Assembly: GCF_910592395.1 (NCBI RefSeq)
Contig: NC_088315.1
Location: 3,600,501-3,660,500 of the forward strand
Reading direction: 5' to 3'
DNA length: 60,000 nucleotides
Origin: Lineus longissimus
Taxonomy: Eukaryota; Nemertea; Pilidiophora; Heteronemertea; Lineidae
Part shown: in pieces, positions 38,020 to 50,120 of the stretch
How the letters are laid out: each line of letters starts with the position of its first letter
How positions within the stretch are numbered: position 1 is the first letter of the stretch
Notes under the pieces: generated by a model
What the model was told of the DNA's origin: nothing
The model's input: only the letters and a program-made list of their open reading frames with translations
The model's database searches: none
Translations under genes and position numbers: made by a program

Positions 38020-40508
38020 GATAGGACTTTTGTCTTGTTGGGTTTCTTTATACATGTAAGCGGTTTAACGTGAAAGCATTATCTTCAAGTCATTTAAGCA
38101 TCAGAAGTTTTTTTAAACCTTTCAGACTACACCACCCAACCAAATTGACTGTAATTAGCAAGCTACTGGCACACTTTAACCGCAACCGCATATATCGAAG
38201 CATAATCAGCTTACAACCACCATTTTTCATGAACTTCTATGAGCAATTTTAATGAAATTTCATAAGCTGCTTTTCAATGTCCCGATTTGTGTGCCCTTGA
38301 ATTGAATACAGATGCCATTAGAAGCCATTAGTGTTCCGCAAATCATGACATTGGTAACGCAATTTGGCCATTGTGAATTTCCAGCAATCCTTGTTAAAGG
38401 GATTTCAAACCATTGGAGAAAGGGGCTCGGGAATCAAAGATTAAGGATACGAACGGGGGCGTGGGCTCAGGGAGTGGTTCACTGGAAAACGGCGAGATAT
38501 TTGCAAAAACATCGTGTATTTTAGACTGAGATATGGCGTTATTAAACGGCTTTTCCAATGAGCAACACACTCAATACGAAAGCTTATGATGCAGAAAATA
38601 AATCATCTTACAAAAGATTGCCTCGTCAGTATTTCCGGTACGTTATAATATGTTGACATTCCTTTTCAATATCTTATATCTGGAGCTTACATGTATATTT
38701 AGTATCAATGACTAATGGTGTCACTCCAGTCAAAGATGAAATATCATGGTATGGTTCTGTCGGGAATATGTGCCTTCTCTATTCATTTTCCGATTCCATT
38801 AGAAAAATTTATATCAGAAAGAGCCAATAAAAATGAAGATGCTCATTTGTCTTTTGAAAGAAATATTGCTGCCCTGGAGGACACACTCCAAGGACGTAGT
38901 ACGCCATCAGGACGCATGTGAGCGTCTTTGCCTGCCATTAGGGTTAGTCACCCCTTCCCAAGCCATCATGGAAGGTATAGATGGAAAGGTACTTGTCCAC
39001 TCGGGTGAGGTGCTCATCTTGGCACAGGTATTCCTGAGGATAGATGTCAATTCCCTTTAGGATTTTGCCGTCGACTTGGTATTCTATTGCCTTGCAACCT
39101 AATCCTTCGTCGAATAATTGGTTCTTCAACACTTTTTTTCTGAAAGTACCAATTCACTGGCGTAAACCGACATCCTTTCTCAATCACCCTATAGTGTCAT
39201 GTCTTCCTCATTGGCATTCTTTATGATATTCCTCAAACATATATGAGAAAACGTTTCATGCGGATGAACGGGTTGTGACTTTCTTGTATCATTTTTGCAA
39301 TATTTTTTATTAAATGGAGCAGACATTAATCTTTGATTAATGAAGCGTGTGATACATACTGGTTGGAGATGAAATAAGCTGTAAAGAGTCACGGAAAGTG
39401 GTGTCTGCGGAGATTTTTTTTTCACTTGGGTAAAGAAATACTGTTAATATCTTGTGGGACTTTCGATCGTTGATCTATTTCGCCTTTCCCGGTCTAACAG
39501 TTCAGCACCGGATGAGTGAAAGTTCAATGATTTCATTTTTAACGTTCTTAAGGAAATGCTAGCAATAATGGCAGAGTGTCCGAAGCTCGGGTTTAAAGTC
39601 GACCAATATTCTTCGAAAGGTGAGAGAAAAGCAGTTGCATGTTTGATCGCTACCATCTGGCAGCTCCCAGGACAACGTCTCCCTATAGATGAAAGTGATC
39701 AGCTCCTTTTATTAGCGATCATGTCTGCGCCCGCGTAGTAAAGTTGTGACAAATCGATGAACAAATGTCGCATGAGTTGGCCCTAGCTGGCGCGCTATGA
39801 GGATCTTTGAGAAGTTGTGGCGTTTAACTTTTAACTTTTGACAGTCTTTGTGAAAATCTTGGCGTTAACGTATCTTGGCGTTAGGTATAACGGACTTAAC
39901 TGGAGAAGATAAAACCAAGATAAATTTTACGTTCAAATGATGTTGGTACTGGCAATCACCTGATGATCAAATTTGTGAATACATGAATTGTTGACAGCAT
40001 CTGTGCTTCAGGATAAACTATGATAAATATAAACCCACTGTGAATAACAAGTTTAAATTTAGCTTCAGCGTCACATTGCTCTCGCGCCTTGTGAAAATTG
40101 CCCTTGTTTGTGCCAGCTCAGAGTAATGCATACGCATACAGCATTATTTCGCATCATCAGCATGAGAACTATGACATGTTCTTTTGTACTTACAGTTCCC
40201 GGGTTCCACCCACGCACTTCTTACCATTACTGCAACTGATGAGTTTCTGAAAAACGTTCTCGGCGCAATGGAAGAATGAAGTATTTGCTTCGGACTCAGC
40301 CTATTCGTGCGGCAGCGTGTGGACACCAGTGACAGAATTCGGCTTGGAAATGCGCTGCAGGGTGGCAGTGGACGTTTCCCTGAATGTGTTGGAACGGTGA
40401 AGTCGGAATATTATGACGATATCTTTGTTTTGAGATTGTTATTATCATTATCACCATTAACGAGGTCTTGCTGCTTTTCTACTACACAGTCAAAGCTGTG
40501 AATTGACA
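38020..40508. other. Gene-free spacer and 5' flank of the GPCR at 40509
   Basis: No supportable gene up to the receptor start. Two short phrases here (39938-39974 and 40246-40280) recur downstream of the receptor. Just before the ATG, TTTTCTACTACACAG ending at 40489 is a good splice-acceptor candidate, suggesting a 5' UTR intron. Confidence 0.5.
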
Positions 40509-41830
40509 ATGAATGTTTCAATACGTTTCGTAGTTATTCAGGGTGAAGACAACGTAGATAGCCTACTTGCCACACTCCAACGGGTCTCTCTGTTCGTCCA
40601 GGGGTACATCATACCAGCACTCTTACTCCTAGGGATCTTCGGCAATACCCTATCCTTGGTCATTTTCTTCCGGACGCGGAAACAAGGGAACACCCCAGTC
40701 CAGTACCTAAGCTGCCTAACCGTTTCCGACACCGGCGTGATTCTGACGCTTGGGCTCGTACAATGGATGGAGCATGGTCTAGCCTATATAACAGACGGGT
40801 CTTTCTCCTTCAGTTTTTTCAATTACTCCACCGAAACCTGCAGATTTAACGGTTTTGTTTTGCATACGTTTGAGCTCATATCTGCTTGGGTCATCGTGGC
40901 GTTTTCGATGGAGAGAGCGTTCGTTGTTCTTTACCCTTTAAAACGAGTAGATGTCACATCTAGAAAGCGACTCCAAGTGATCATTGTGATATGCATCATT
41001 TCTGCTGGTCTTAGTGTCCATAAACTTATTCTTTACAAAGTCTTCTACACGGAAGCAGACTTGCCTTTCTGTTTTTACCCAGACAGTGGCTTTTTGATTT
41101 GGCAGTACGACACGACCTTTCATAACTATATACCATGCGTCTTGATCATAACAGCGAATTCTCTCATATTTTTCGGGATAAATCGGAGTAAACAATCCGT
41201 GGCATCAAAACAGTCAGGGAAAGCACATCAAGAGAATAGGATTGCGCACTCCCTCATGATAATCTCGACTCTTTACATTACTTTCATGCTCCCAGCCACA
41301 GTCTCATTTTCCTACTTCCTTTCAATTGAGGAAGATCCCAGCCTGGACACAAAATATATCCAATTTGTCTACTACCTCATGACCTTTTTCGACGAGTTCA
41401 GTATGCTGAATTTCTGTCTTAATTTCATTATTTATGGGTGTAGTTTACCTTTCTACCAAAAGGAGGTTTGTAAATTGCTGTCTTTTATTAGCAGAAACGC
41501 CGACCCTAAAAAAACAGCAGGAGGTTAAAAAGTGAATTTTCGATTCAAGAGTCTACTGTAGTTTGAAAATGTAAATTGAAAGATGTTTAAAAGAAACTCA
41601 GACTCAGGTCTCTGCCCCGTATGCCAGCTCCTGAATCTTTTGAATCGGTGCTAACCCCCACGGCAAATTTAACACCGAGCCATAAAGCACAAGAAGCTGG
41701 CGTCTTCCTTTCACGTCTAAATAATGTTGGAACTGGCAACCACGTTATGATCAAATTGACGGACTTCTTTCCCTCAGCGCGAATTGGTGTGCTTCTCAAA
41801 CACGTTCTAGGCGCAATGGAAGAATGAATA
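39938..41830. repeat. Related short repeats flanking the GPCR at 40509
   Basis: Two phrases occur in the same order on both sides of the gene. The first is GATGTTGGTACTGGCAATCAC at 39938 and its variant at 41722, each followed by ATGATCAAATT. The second is GGCGCAATGGAAGAATGAA, identical at 40262-40280 and 41809-41827. The left copy holds about 225 extra bases between the phrases. Only these flanks are repeat; the gene lies between them. Confidence 0.75.
40509..41528 (+). CDS. Rhodopsin-like GPCR (coding region without introns), orphan
   Basis: A continuous 339-codon frame from the first ATG; the frame is open further upstream through non-ATG codons to a TAA at 40458-40460. Seven hydrophobic segments are visible. 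Key positions: GIFGN in TM1, LTVSD (70-74) in TM2, C111 at the start of TM3 and C188 in the second extracellular loop (an intact disulfide pair), ERA (135-137) in place of DRY, no CWxP in TM6, and NFIIY (305-309) in place of NPxxY. The N-terminus carries an NVS glycosylation site. AATAAA at 41827-41832, about 300 bases after the stop, is a plausible polyA signal. It belongs with the divergent invertebrate peptide/orphan class A receptors; ligand and G protein are unknown. Confidence 0.85.
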   Translation: MNVSIRFVVIQGEDNVDSLLATLQRVSLFVQGYIIPALLLLGIFGNTLSLVIFFRTRKQGNTPVQYLSCLTVSDTGVILTLGLVQWMEHGLAYITDGSFSFSFFNYSTETCRFNGFVLHTFELISAWVIVAFSMERAFVVLYPLKRVDVTSRKRLQVIIVICIISAGLSVHKLILYKVFYTEADLPFCFYPDSGFLIWQYDTTFHNYIPCVLIITANSLIFFGINRSKQSVASKQSGKAHQENRIAHSLMIISTLYITFMLPATVSFSYFLSIEEDPSLDTKYIQFVYYLMTFFDEFSMLNFCLNFIIYGCSLPFYQKEVCKLLSFISRNADPKKTAGG

Positions 41831-41832
41831 AA

Positions 41833-44800
41833 ATGAACTTTCAGCGCTGTACTATCTGCTTTGGCCTTGAATGGACTTAACCGGTTGTAAAAAAGAGCAC
41901 GTTTCGCCCATTAACGGATGAAATTGAGACACACCTATGAGATAGTACAATAATTCGATATATTTTGGGTCCAGACTAGACTATCATTATAGTAGATTCC
42001 AGTGACTTCTCTTCCAAGGCTATTCCCCCTGAGACACAGAAGCGTGTACCAAAATAATACCTCAAGGTTCTTGATGGGGGAATTTTCCCCGAAGGTTAAC
42101 GCCAGCCTTAACGCTTGATTAATAGTCCAGTCCTCGGCGGCTTCCGATATGATTCATTGAACAACCTTGCACTTAAATCACACTAAGAGGATTTTTAATC
42201 AAATCGGCAGAGTAAAGGTTATTGGTGATTTTACTTGAGGCAAATACCAATGAGGACCTTGGCTGTCAATTTTAAAGCACATGGTTATATAATGAATCTA
42301 CTTTGTGACACGCATACTACGTCTCGTCCATTTTCCTGTCAGGAAGTTGGATGTCCCAACGATATACTAAGGGATGAATTTTGTCATTTGGTGCTTGAGC
42401 CCTGTGTATAATTCATGGCGCCAGTACGTATTTTTCAAAAAATGACTGAAGTAGTTCGTTAAATTTTTTGTTCATGTAAAGCCCGGGATGACGGAATGTT
42501 TCCGTTCACGCACTTCCTTAATATTTACTTAATTACTAAACACGCTGTTGGTGAGGCGGTTAGGATATTGGCGATTGGAATGGTTGGGATTGTTCGTGTA
42601 TACCCCGGTGCATACCAATTATCTGAAAAACATCAACCGTCACCTCCTTTTTCTGCAAAAACTCAGATATGGCGATAGTTACAGGTCAAATTGAATGTTG
42701 CTTGGTGACAGAACTACGCGGAAGATTTGTTCAAGATAACCCTGGCACGAAGCAAACAACCATTTTATTCTGAGAAATCGTTAGATTATCTGTGCATTGC
42801 TGATGCCTCACTGCAAAATATCATTGTATTTGTTTTAAAGAACCATCAATAAAATAGCGGAAAAGTGTCCGTTGTGTTTTTTAGGGGAGAGTCGGGTGAA
42901 ATGATGCTATAGATGCGAATCTGATGAATCGGAAAAATGACAGTTTTTATAAACCTGTTTTGTGTAATGGGTTTTTCATTATAAGATGAAACATGATTTA
43001 TTCCCGTGTCCATTGCCGGAGAAGCGAACATTAAACCCTGAATTTCTCAGGAAGCATAATATTCGGTCGGCAAGATAATTACATTTTATTCTTGTGGCGA
43101 AGTAATCGTCTCTCAAATGAGTCATTCATACATATTTAATCTGCTTATCCCAAAAATTTCCTAATGCTTCTGACGAATATGATAGACTGAGAATGCAATA
43201 GATAATATAATAATTCGGTGTCCCTTACCGCTAAAGTACAGCAATAAGGCATTGTCCTTGGCTTTTTCCTGAGTCCTATCAAGCGAAAAAAACCGTACTA
43301 AAAAATCTGATGAGCTAGCATAATGGAACGAAGGAACTAAGTGCAGTACATTGACCTCAACCAAAATATAATATTTATATGAATTTCTGACTGAAATTGA
43401 AGTGCATTTAGAACACCTACTTTGGCGCTTACCAAGGTCATCTCCATAGGGTTATGTTTTTTTGTCTTTCCCCGCAAGAAACTCTCGCCCAACATCCTTT
43501 TCGGAGACAATTTGTTTCACTTATCAAAACATGTTTGGTCGATGGCGATATCATGTTGAGCGAAATATGAAAACGTACCAACTATTTCCATCCGGATTCC
43601 AAGCACGTGACGTCCGCGAAGAAAATGACCTCGCGGAATGAAAATGAAATAAACTACATGTTCACCGTGATGGCCGCTAACATATGTCAGGGGCAGATAA
43701 CATTAAATCAGGAAAATAGCTTGTCATTTTGCAGACAAGATAGGATTCTCCCTTGGCCCGTGTTGTCAATGTTGGTCACAAGGCAATCAATCACCTTAGC
43801 AGTAGTTAGGGGGACTCGCTGCTCTCAACAGCGAAGTCTTTTTGTTACTGTTCAATGCCTTCGAAGACCAGCTATTTCCGTTGCATCTCTTGAGATTGTG
43901 GTGCAGCACGTGCAATTGAAAGTCAGAAGTCTGCAATTAAAATCGCCGTTGCTGTGACCTGGTGGAAATTGAAGCACACTCCTCTTTGTTGCACTGGTGT
44001 GCGACGATCGTTGCGTATAACAACTGCGATGGCCGCCGCAGACCAGCGACTTGTTGCTTCTCCTTATGCCATGCTACTGCTAAAGCGCTGTCAAGTGCAG
44101 TAGTGATAGTTGCAACTAGTCATGACGATTAAATTTCTCATGTTTACCATAATCTGCATGATAACAAACATGTGACATAAGCAGTTATCTGATAATACCT
44201 TCGGGTTGATATCTCGAACAATAGGACAATGTTTATTTCTGAGTATTTTTGATGTACATCTATATACGTCCAATAGTTCAAATGTACGTGTATCATTCGT
44301 TCATTGTCGGTATAGACACGTGTAATGCCCGTGATATCTGACTCGAAATATAGGCCTAAACCAATCATTGTCTTTATCAGATCACATTGAAAGAAGGCCT
44401 CATTATTAAGTCTGGTTGATTTGGCGTAATTTCAACGGTTCTCCTGATAAATAACATTTGGGTCAATTAGTCAAGCTATTTTGCCTATTTGGACCTATGT
44501 TCTATCAGTTTCTAGGCCGAACATACATTGATCTAATTGCCTGCTTATCGTCGACAGTATATGATCATGTAAGGCCAAGCTTTCTGATGCGAACCGCTCT
44601 GGAGATATATGAATCTTTATGCTAAAGTTTTCAAGGACAATGGAGGCAAAGCTATTTGAAGCGATCTGCTCAGGAGAGGACTCATTGGTAAGTTGTCAGC
44701 GCACTGCAAGCCGCCACTTAGAGTGATACGTTCCAGCTAAATATTCTCCCAAGTGCTTTGTTTACTATGAATGCAGTTTGGAGGCATCCTCCCTCAACAG

Positions 44801-45138
44801 GACTTTTTGTATTCTCCTAAAAATACGCTCAATTAACCACCACAGGTTGAGTTTATCGTGCCTCCACATATTCATATATCGTATAGAACGGAGGTCAATG
44901 AAAGGCCTACCTCTGACACGGAATAACAGCATCAGAGTTGTACATGCTAGCAATCGTACAGTCTTCACCGATGAATTCAAAGTAATAGGTACGTACGTAT
45001 GTTAGATTGTCCCACAGTAGGGCTAGTGGGTGTGGGTGGATGGCTTGAATTCAATTAGATATCCATCAACAGATCAGAAATATGGGCTCGTGTCATCAAT
45101 TTGATGGATCATGTGCCAAAGAGGTTTAGTGACGCAGA
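41833..45138. other. Gene-free spacer
   Basis: No supportable gene. The 116-codon plus-strand frame at 43607-43957 resembles no family. The right end is the 5' flank of the ankyrin-SOCS gene, where its promoter or first exon may lie. Confidence 0.5.
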
Positions 45139-46584
45139 ATGATGCCTCGATTTATTTTCGCAGAACATTCCAAAGTGAAAAGCAACCGATTCAACACGTC
45201 AACTGAACTTACATCCGTATTTCTTGCTTTACAGGCTTTGTGCTTGATAGAAGGCCTGGAAGATGTCAACGTGTGTCAGAAAGGCAACGCATCGAAGACA
45301 GCATTGCGCAAGGCGATCAAACAGGGCCGCCTCACAATAGTGAAGAAACTCTTGGAACATGGTGCTGATGTAAATCCTAAGGATCGCAGCTACCCGGCAG
45401 TTAATTTTCCTCTCTCTCTGGCATGTGCACGAAGAAACGTTGAAATGATTAAGCTCCTGCTTGCGTACGGGGCTGATCCTTTTTTACGGACAACTGGCGA
45501 CCATACGGGTCAGATGTGTCCCTTCGAGGTGGCTCTGGCTGTGCGGAATACTGATTCGATTCGGATATTATTGGAGCAGATTACGGCGCTGCACGAAAGG
45601 AACCGCGACTTAATCATAAAAGGAGCCATTGCTGCACAGGAAATTGATAAATTAAAAACATACTTGACGAGTTCTTCTTTAGTTGATGACTGTTCTGTGG
45701 AATGTACGGCAAGTTATTTACAGGAAGCTGTGACATTAGGTAACTTGAGAATGGTTCAATTGCTGCTCGATAGGGGCGCTAATATCGACAACCTTGTTCC
45801 AGGGTCCATGAGGTTTGACCCAATTGTGTCAATGCACGTAGACGGACCAATTGAGCAACCTTCAGGCTCTACACCCTTGATGCAAGCCTGTAGACGCCGC
45901 CACGTGGCAATTGTGGAGGAACTTCTTGTTCGGGGAGCTGACGTAAATATGACAAACTCCGCAGGCTGGACCGCCCTGCAGGTGACGGTCGCCGGAATAA
46001 ACCGCACTCCGGCATGTGCCCAGGAACGGAACCTGCAAATCGTCAGACTGCTCATTCGAAATGGCGCATTCGTCAATCCAGGAGACAAACTAAGACTTAA
46101 TGTTAACAAAAACCTAGTGCCCAATAAGTTTTCCGTCGAAAGAAATTTACCCGGCCCCCTTGATAGAGTCTTAGCGACAATTTGTCAGTTCAACCTGTAC
46201 TCCAACCCGACACTTCTGCGGATCGCCAGCAACTTGATAAAGGCCGGTGCTCGACCTTTAATACCCACGATGCAACTACTCATGGAGCTTCATGCAAATG
46301 ATCCAGAGGCAAAGAACCCAGATGTGTGCGAATTAGCCAGACTCATGATAAGGTCCTTGGATCCTTTTGGGAGCGTATTCTACAGTCAAACAGTGCTATG
46401 GACTGGTGGTGCGACAAACATGGCCGACTTAATAAGAGACTCATTGCGGCAATCTTTGACACTACATTCACTCTGCTCTTTAAAATTACGCAAAGAAGTG
46501 CTGCCTCCTTTGATGAGGAATTTACAATCAGACGATATCGCACTCCCTCCACTACTTAAAAAGAACATTATTGAGCTGAAATAA
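45139..46584 (+). CDS. Ankyrin-repeat SOCS-box protein (ASB-like)
   Basis: A continuous 481-codon frame. Ankyrin repeats span about residues 53-315 (LLEHGADVN, LLLAYGADP, LLLDRGANID, LLVRGADVN, LLIRNGAFVN), with two longer insertions. The C-terminus is a SOCS box at about 439-481: T441-L442-x3-C446-x3-L450 fits the BC-box that binds Elongin C exactly, and LPPLL at 469-473 sits where the Cullin-5 box lies. By family knowledge it is the substrate receptor of an ECS-type Cullin-RING ubiquitin ligase; the substrate is unknown. The start is uncertain: an in-frame TGA lies 9 bases before the ATG, but TTTCTTGCTTTACAG ending at 45234 is a strong splice acceptor in phase 0 after residue 32, and residues 1-32 do not look like ankyrin. 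The real protein may begin in an upstream exon. Confidence 0.85.
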   Translation: MMPRFIFAEHSKVKSNRFNTSTELTSVFLALQALCLIEGLEDVNVCQKGNASKTALRKAIKQGRLTIVKKLLEHGADVNPKDRSYPAVNFPLSLACARRNVEMIKLLLAYGADPFLRTTGDHTGQMCPFEVALAVRNTDSIRILLEQITALHERNRDLIIKGAIAAQEIDKLKTYLTSSSLVDDCSVECTASYLQEAVTLGNLRMVQLLLDRGANIDNLVPGSMRFDPIVSMHVDGPIEQPSGSTPLMQACRRRHVAIVEELLVRGADVNMTNSAGWTALQVTVAGINRTPACAQERNLQIVRLLIRNGAFVNPGDKLRLNVNKNLVPNKFSVERNLPGPLDRVLATICQFNLYSNPTLLRIASNLIKAGARPLIPTMQLLMELHANDPEAKNPDVCELARLMIRSLDPFGSVFYSQTVLWTGGATNMADLIRDSLRQSLTLHSLCSLKLRKEVLPPLMRNLQSDDIALPPLLKKNIIELK

Positions 46585-48476
46585 TTGGCAGCGTAGTCGT
46601 CGAGAGAAAAACATGACCCTACAAACGCTGTCCTCGGTTCGTGGTCAAGTGAAGAATTTGGTATTGTTGTTGGCGAGAGAGAAACCGGTTCTTGCCTCCT
46701 GCCTTGCAGAGGCTAACACGGTATGCTGATTCTTTGTGTCCGTGTTGAATCGCGGGCAATAATAGGCCAGGGCATATACCATCAGTGGAAATACCCAAAT
46801 ATGTGATCGTTTCGAGGTAAACCTTTGGGGCTGCATTGACTCAAGATCATGAAAATCTTGTTAGCTCGGGTTCCATAAGGCCGTGGAGTGAATTGCTACT
46901 CGCAACTTGAAGTAGGAAAAACCTTTTTCAGTCCATAACAAAATATTAGACTCTATGCATAAGAAACAAATCATTACCGGTACACGAAGAGTTCTGAGGA
47001 AAAATACGCGAGTATCGAATTTACGTTGGACATATAACACTCGGAGTCGAATCCCCTTTATAGCAGTTTTTACAATCTCGCATGAATGATATATATTTGA
47101 TACAAGATATTGAGTTGAAAGTTTGTATATATACTGATAAGTTGAGGGCATGTGACCTGACTTAGCAGGTGGATGTTGTTTCGGTATGAAATCTGGTTTA
47201 ACAATTCGAGGGTCAGCGACGCCGAATGTTTATCGCGATTACACCGGGGATAGCGCCCGTATTTCTAACACGTTTTCAGTAGTATTCAAACTACGGTCTA
47301 CTCTTCAAGTTTTCACTTCCTTTGGAATAAACGCGCATTTCTTTATATTCCGAGTTCAGTGGAGAAAGCGTCGTACTTTTAGCACGATTCGTAACGATCA
47401 TAAAAATGTTAAATTCGTGGATCTATAGTCCGATATCATCTTCGGTAGAGGCTATCCGACTTCACGCCCCGATCTATCCTGACATCATTCAGTAGAGCTC
47501 AGATGGGCTGCTCAATTGCATGGTGTCGTTTGGATTTTTCCCGGTCTCTTTAGCTAGCTATTGTATGGAACCACTGAAATATGTGGCACACATTCATATT
47601 CAATTGGATCTACGGTTTTCTATCTTCGGAAAAATGAAAACGTTTGGTCCGTTTGTTATGTTAACAACTAATGGTTTTTGGCGCAATATAGGTCATAAAA
47701 TCTGCTGCATAATATTTTCTAACCAACTCTATATATTTCTTTTGATATCTTCAATCCTAATTAAGTGTGACTTTGGGTGCCTTGGCTGCACTGCTATTGT
47801 CATATTAGCTGAAAGTAGCGTAACTTGGGTTATCGTATTGATATCATGATGTACATTTAGCATTCATAGCAAAGTACATGTGTTACGGTAAACCGTCCAG
47901 TTATGCCGTTAACATAATGCAAAAACTTGGAGTTCCGTGAATGATATGTCGACTCGGGACACTTCTGAGGCGTGCAACAGCGAGAGTAGACCAAGAAAGT
48001 TTTACTCATTGATTTGGTTATGAGCATTCCATCTATTCTAAACAGAAAGATGTGTAGGTTCTGGTGATCTAATGGGGAGGAGAGCGAGTCCTTCTGGATC
48101 GTGCTACCAGTGTGTCAAATCCAGCGATTACGCTACTGGTTTTTCCGCAGACGCGCGATCTTTTTATCGCTCATCCCAGCAATAATTTGCGCAGGTAGAA
48201 GCGATAAAAATCGCTCGTTTGCGGGCGTGTAAGTTATCTTGGGCCCTGTTGATGCTGTTAAGGTGGTTTAGACATTGGTACAGAGTCCACTTCGACACAG
48301 AAGTGTGACTACATGTATACTGACAACACCTTCTCGGGAACCCTGAAATCACTGAAGCTTATATAGATAAATGATACATTTTTATTGCTTCAGTCGGATT
48401 TCAGAAGGTTCTTCAAGCCTATTTTTGCTGCAGAGTTTCTTTCCTTTATGTTGCGAAAACGTGAGTGTCAGTGAAA
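46585..48476. other. Gene-free spacer
   Basis: 3' flank of the ankyrin-SOCS gene and 5' flank of GPCR B. No other gene seen. TTTTTGCTGCAG ending at 48432 could be the acceptor of a 5' UTR exon for GPCR B. Confidence 0.5.
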
Positions 48477-50120
48477 ATGATGAATTACACAACGATGTTG
48501 GAAGGGTTCGTAGGGGAGGACTCAACAATGGTGCCACAGCAAGAAATGTACCCGGCAATGGAAGTCGCCATAGCGTTGATAAGCAAGTGGACCCGCGTGA
48601 TTTCGATCTCATTAGGCGTCCCTGGCAACGTGATTGCTTATCTTATCTCCATGTCAAAGGAGAACCGGCAGATTAGCGCATGCGTGTACATGGCGTCGCT
48701 GGCGGTGGTCGATAACATGGTACTGTTTTGTCGAATCATTTATGCGATTACGATATACTCTGACGAGGCGATGAAGGGAAGTGTCTGGTTTCTGAGGTGA
48801 GGAGACAATGAACATGTACATTTGTTCAGCTGAGTGTACGGTGCTTCAATAGCAACTTGTCGTTGAAACAAAAGAGGAAACTTCAAGATATACTCTAGGC
48901 TAAATTATTCCACGACATATAGCACCCAAAAAGCACTTTCACAACAAAACAAAATATTGCTTTTTAGCGTTCACGGAAGGTTTAGCTAAGCATGAGCATG
49001 CAAGACCGAAGAAGAAGGCTTCATCGAATTGACGGAACGAAACGGAATGAACGGAATATGATGCAACATGAAAAACAATCATGCCTAAAGCAGGGCGCCC
49101 AGGAATATATATCCGTAAGTTGGAAAAAAGCGTTGTTCACATGATAAAGAGACAGTAACTCTATATTGTCCTTTTAATAGTGTGGGTCAAGCATCATTTC
49201 TCGCTTCTACTCCCTTCAATTGGAAACGCTTTGGTAGCGATTAAGCATGATTTTTGTCATGTACCATCATATTCCATTCATTCCGTCAATTCGATGAAAC
49301 CGCAGAAGAAGGTACAAATGGAATGACTCTAGTATATTCTAAGCACGGTTCATCCTTTTGAAAAATTTGCATCGGTAATTAATAAACCTTATTGCAATAC
49401 GTTTTTAGAATTCAATGGTACTTCCACCGTGTTTTTGCGATAAATTCAAGTCTTATCCTCACCCAAATGACCATCGACCGTTCTATCAACGTCATGTACC
49501 CCATGAAAGCCAAGAAGTTCTGCACAGCGTCAAGAGCATGGAAGATTGTCATCATCACAATCATCTCCCAGTTGATCCTTCACATCGACACTTTTTTCAC
49601 CTACGATGTATCCGATCCCCCAACGGGCCTCTTAAAACGTAGCGTTCCGGATGTTCCAATTGTTGGCGCTATTTTTGACGGGTACCAATTAACCTTCGGA
49701 GCTGTGATTCCTTTTATTCTAATCGCAGGGGGAAATGTTGTCATCATCGTCGCCGTGAGACGGGCCGCACGGAAACGACAAGCGATGACGTCAACAGCGA
49801 CGAAACAACAACAACATGAATCCAGCATAACCCGGATGTTGGTCCTGGTGTCCGTGGCGTACCTCGTGTGTTCCATGCCACTGCGTCTACACGAGGCCTT
49901 ACTTAGCGTTCCAGGTCTATTCCCCATGTATTATACTTCTAGCAAGTATTGGAACTTGCGCAGGAATCTCGAAATATGGCTCCTCTCGGAACTATGGAAT
50001 TTTAATTTCGCCGTAAATTTTTACTTATATTTTCTCGGCGGGGGCAAGAAGTTTAGACAGGATGTTTATCACCTTCTTAAGTCTTTTTTTGCTCCTCGTG
50101 CCAAAACACCAGCCCAATGA
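48477..50120 (+). CDS. Rhodopsin-like GPCR B (two exons), paralogue of GPCR A
   Basis: Exon 1 is 48477-48796 and exon 2 is 49409-50120 (donor GTGAGG, acceptor GTTTTTAG), phase 2, giving 343 residues. The frame is open a little upstream only through a GTG; an in-frame TGA at 48462 fixes the start at the ATGATG. The intron sits at the same position and phase as in GPCR A, and the proteins share GVPGN, the run YPMKA, CTASRA, SDPP/PDPP in the second loop and NFY(V/L)YFLGGGKKFR in TM7. DRS (130-132) replaces DRY, CSMP replaces CWxP, and NFYLY (310-314) replaces NPxxY. No TM3 or loop-2 cysteine is present. The N-terminus has an NYT glycosylation site. Ligand unknown. Confidence 0.86.
49010..49312. 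mobile_element. Foldback (inverted-repeat) element inside the intron of GPCR B
   Basis: Arms at about 49010-49087 and 49240-49312 are imperfect reverse complements; the best part is TTCATCGAATTGACGGAA against its complement, continuing through GGAATATGATG and CATGA. The centre is about 150 bases. Arms near 75 bp with a short centre and no coding capacity suggest a MITE or other foldback element. Target-site duplications were not identified. Confidence 0.65.
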
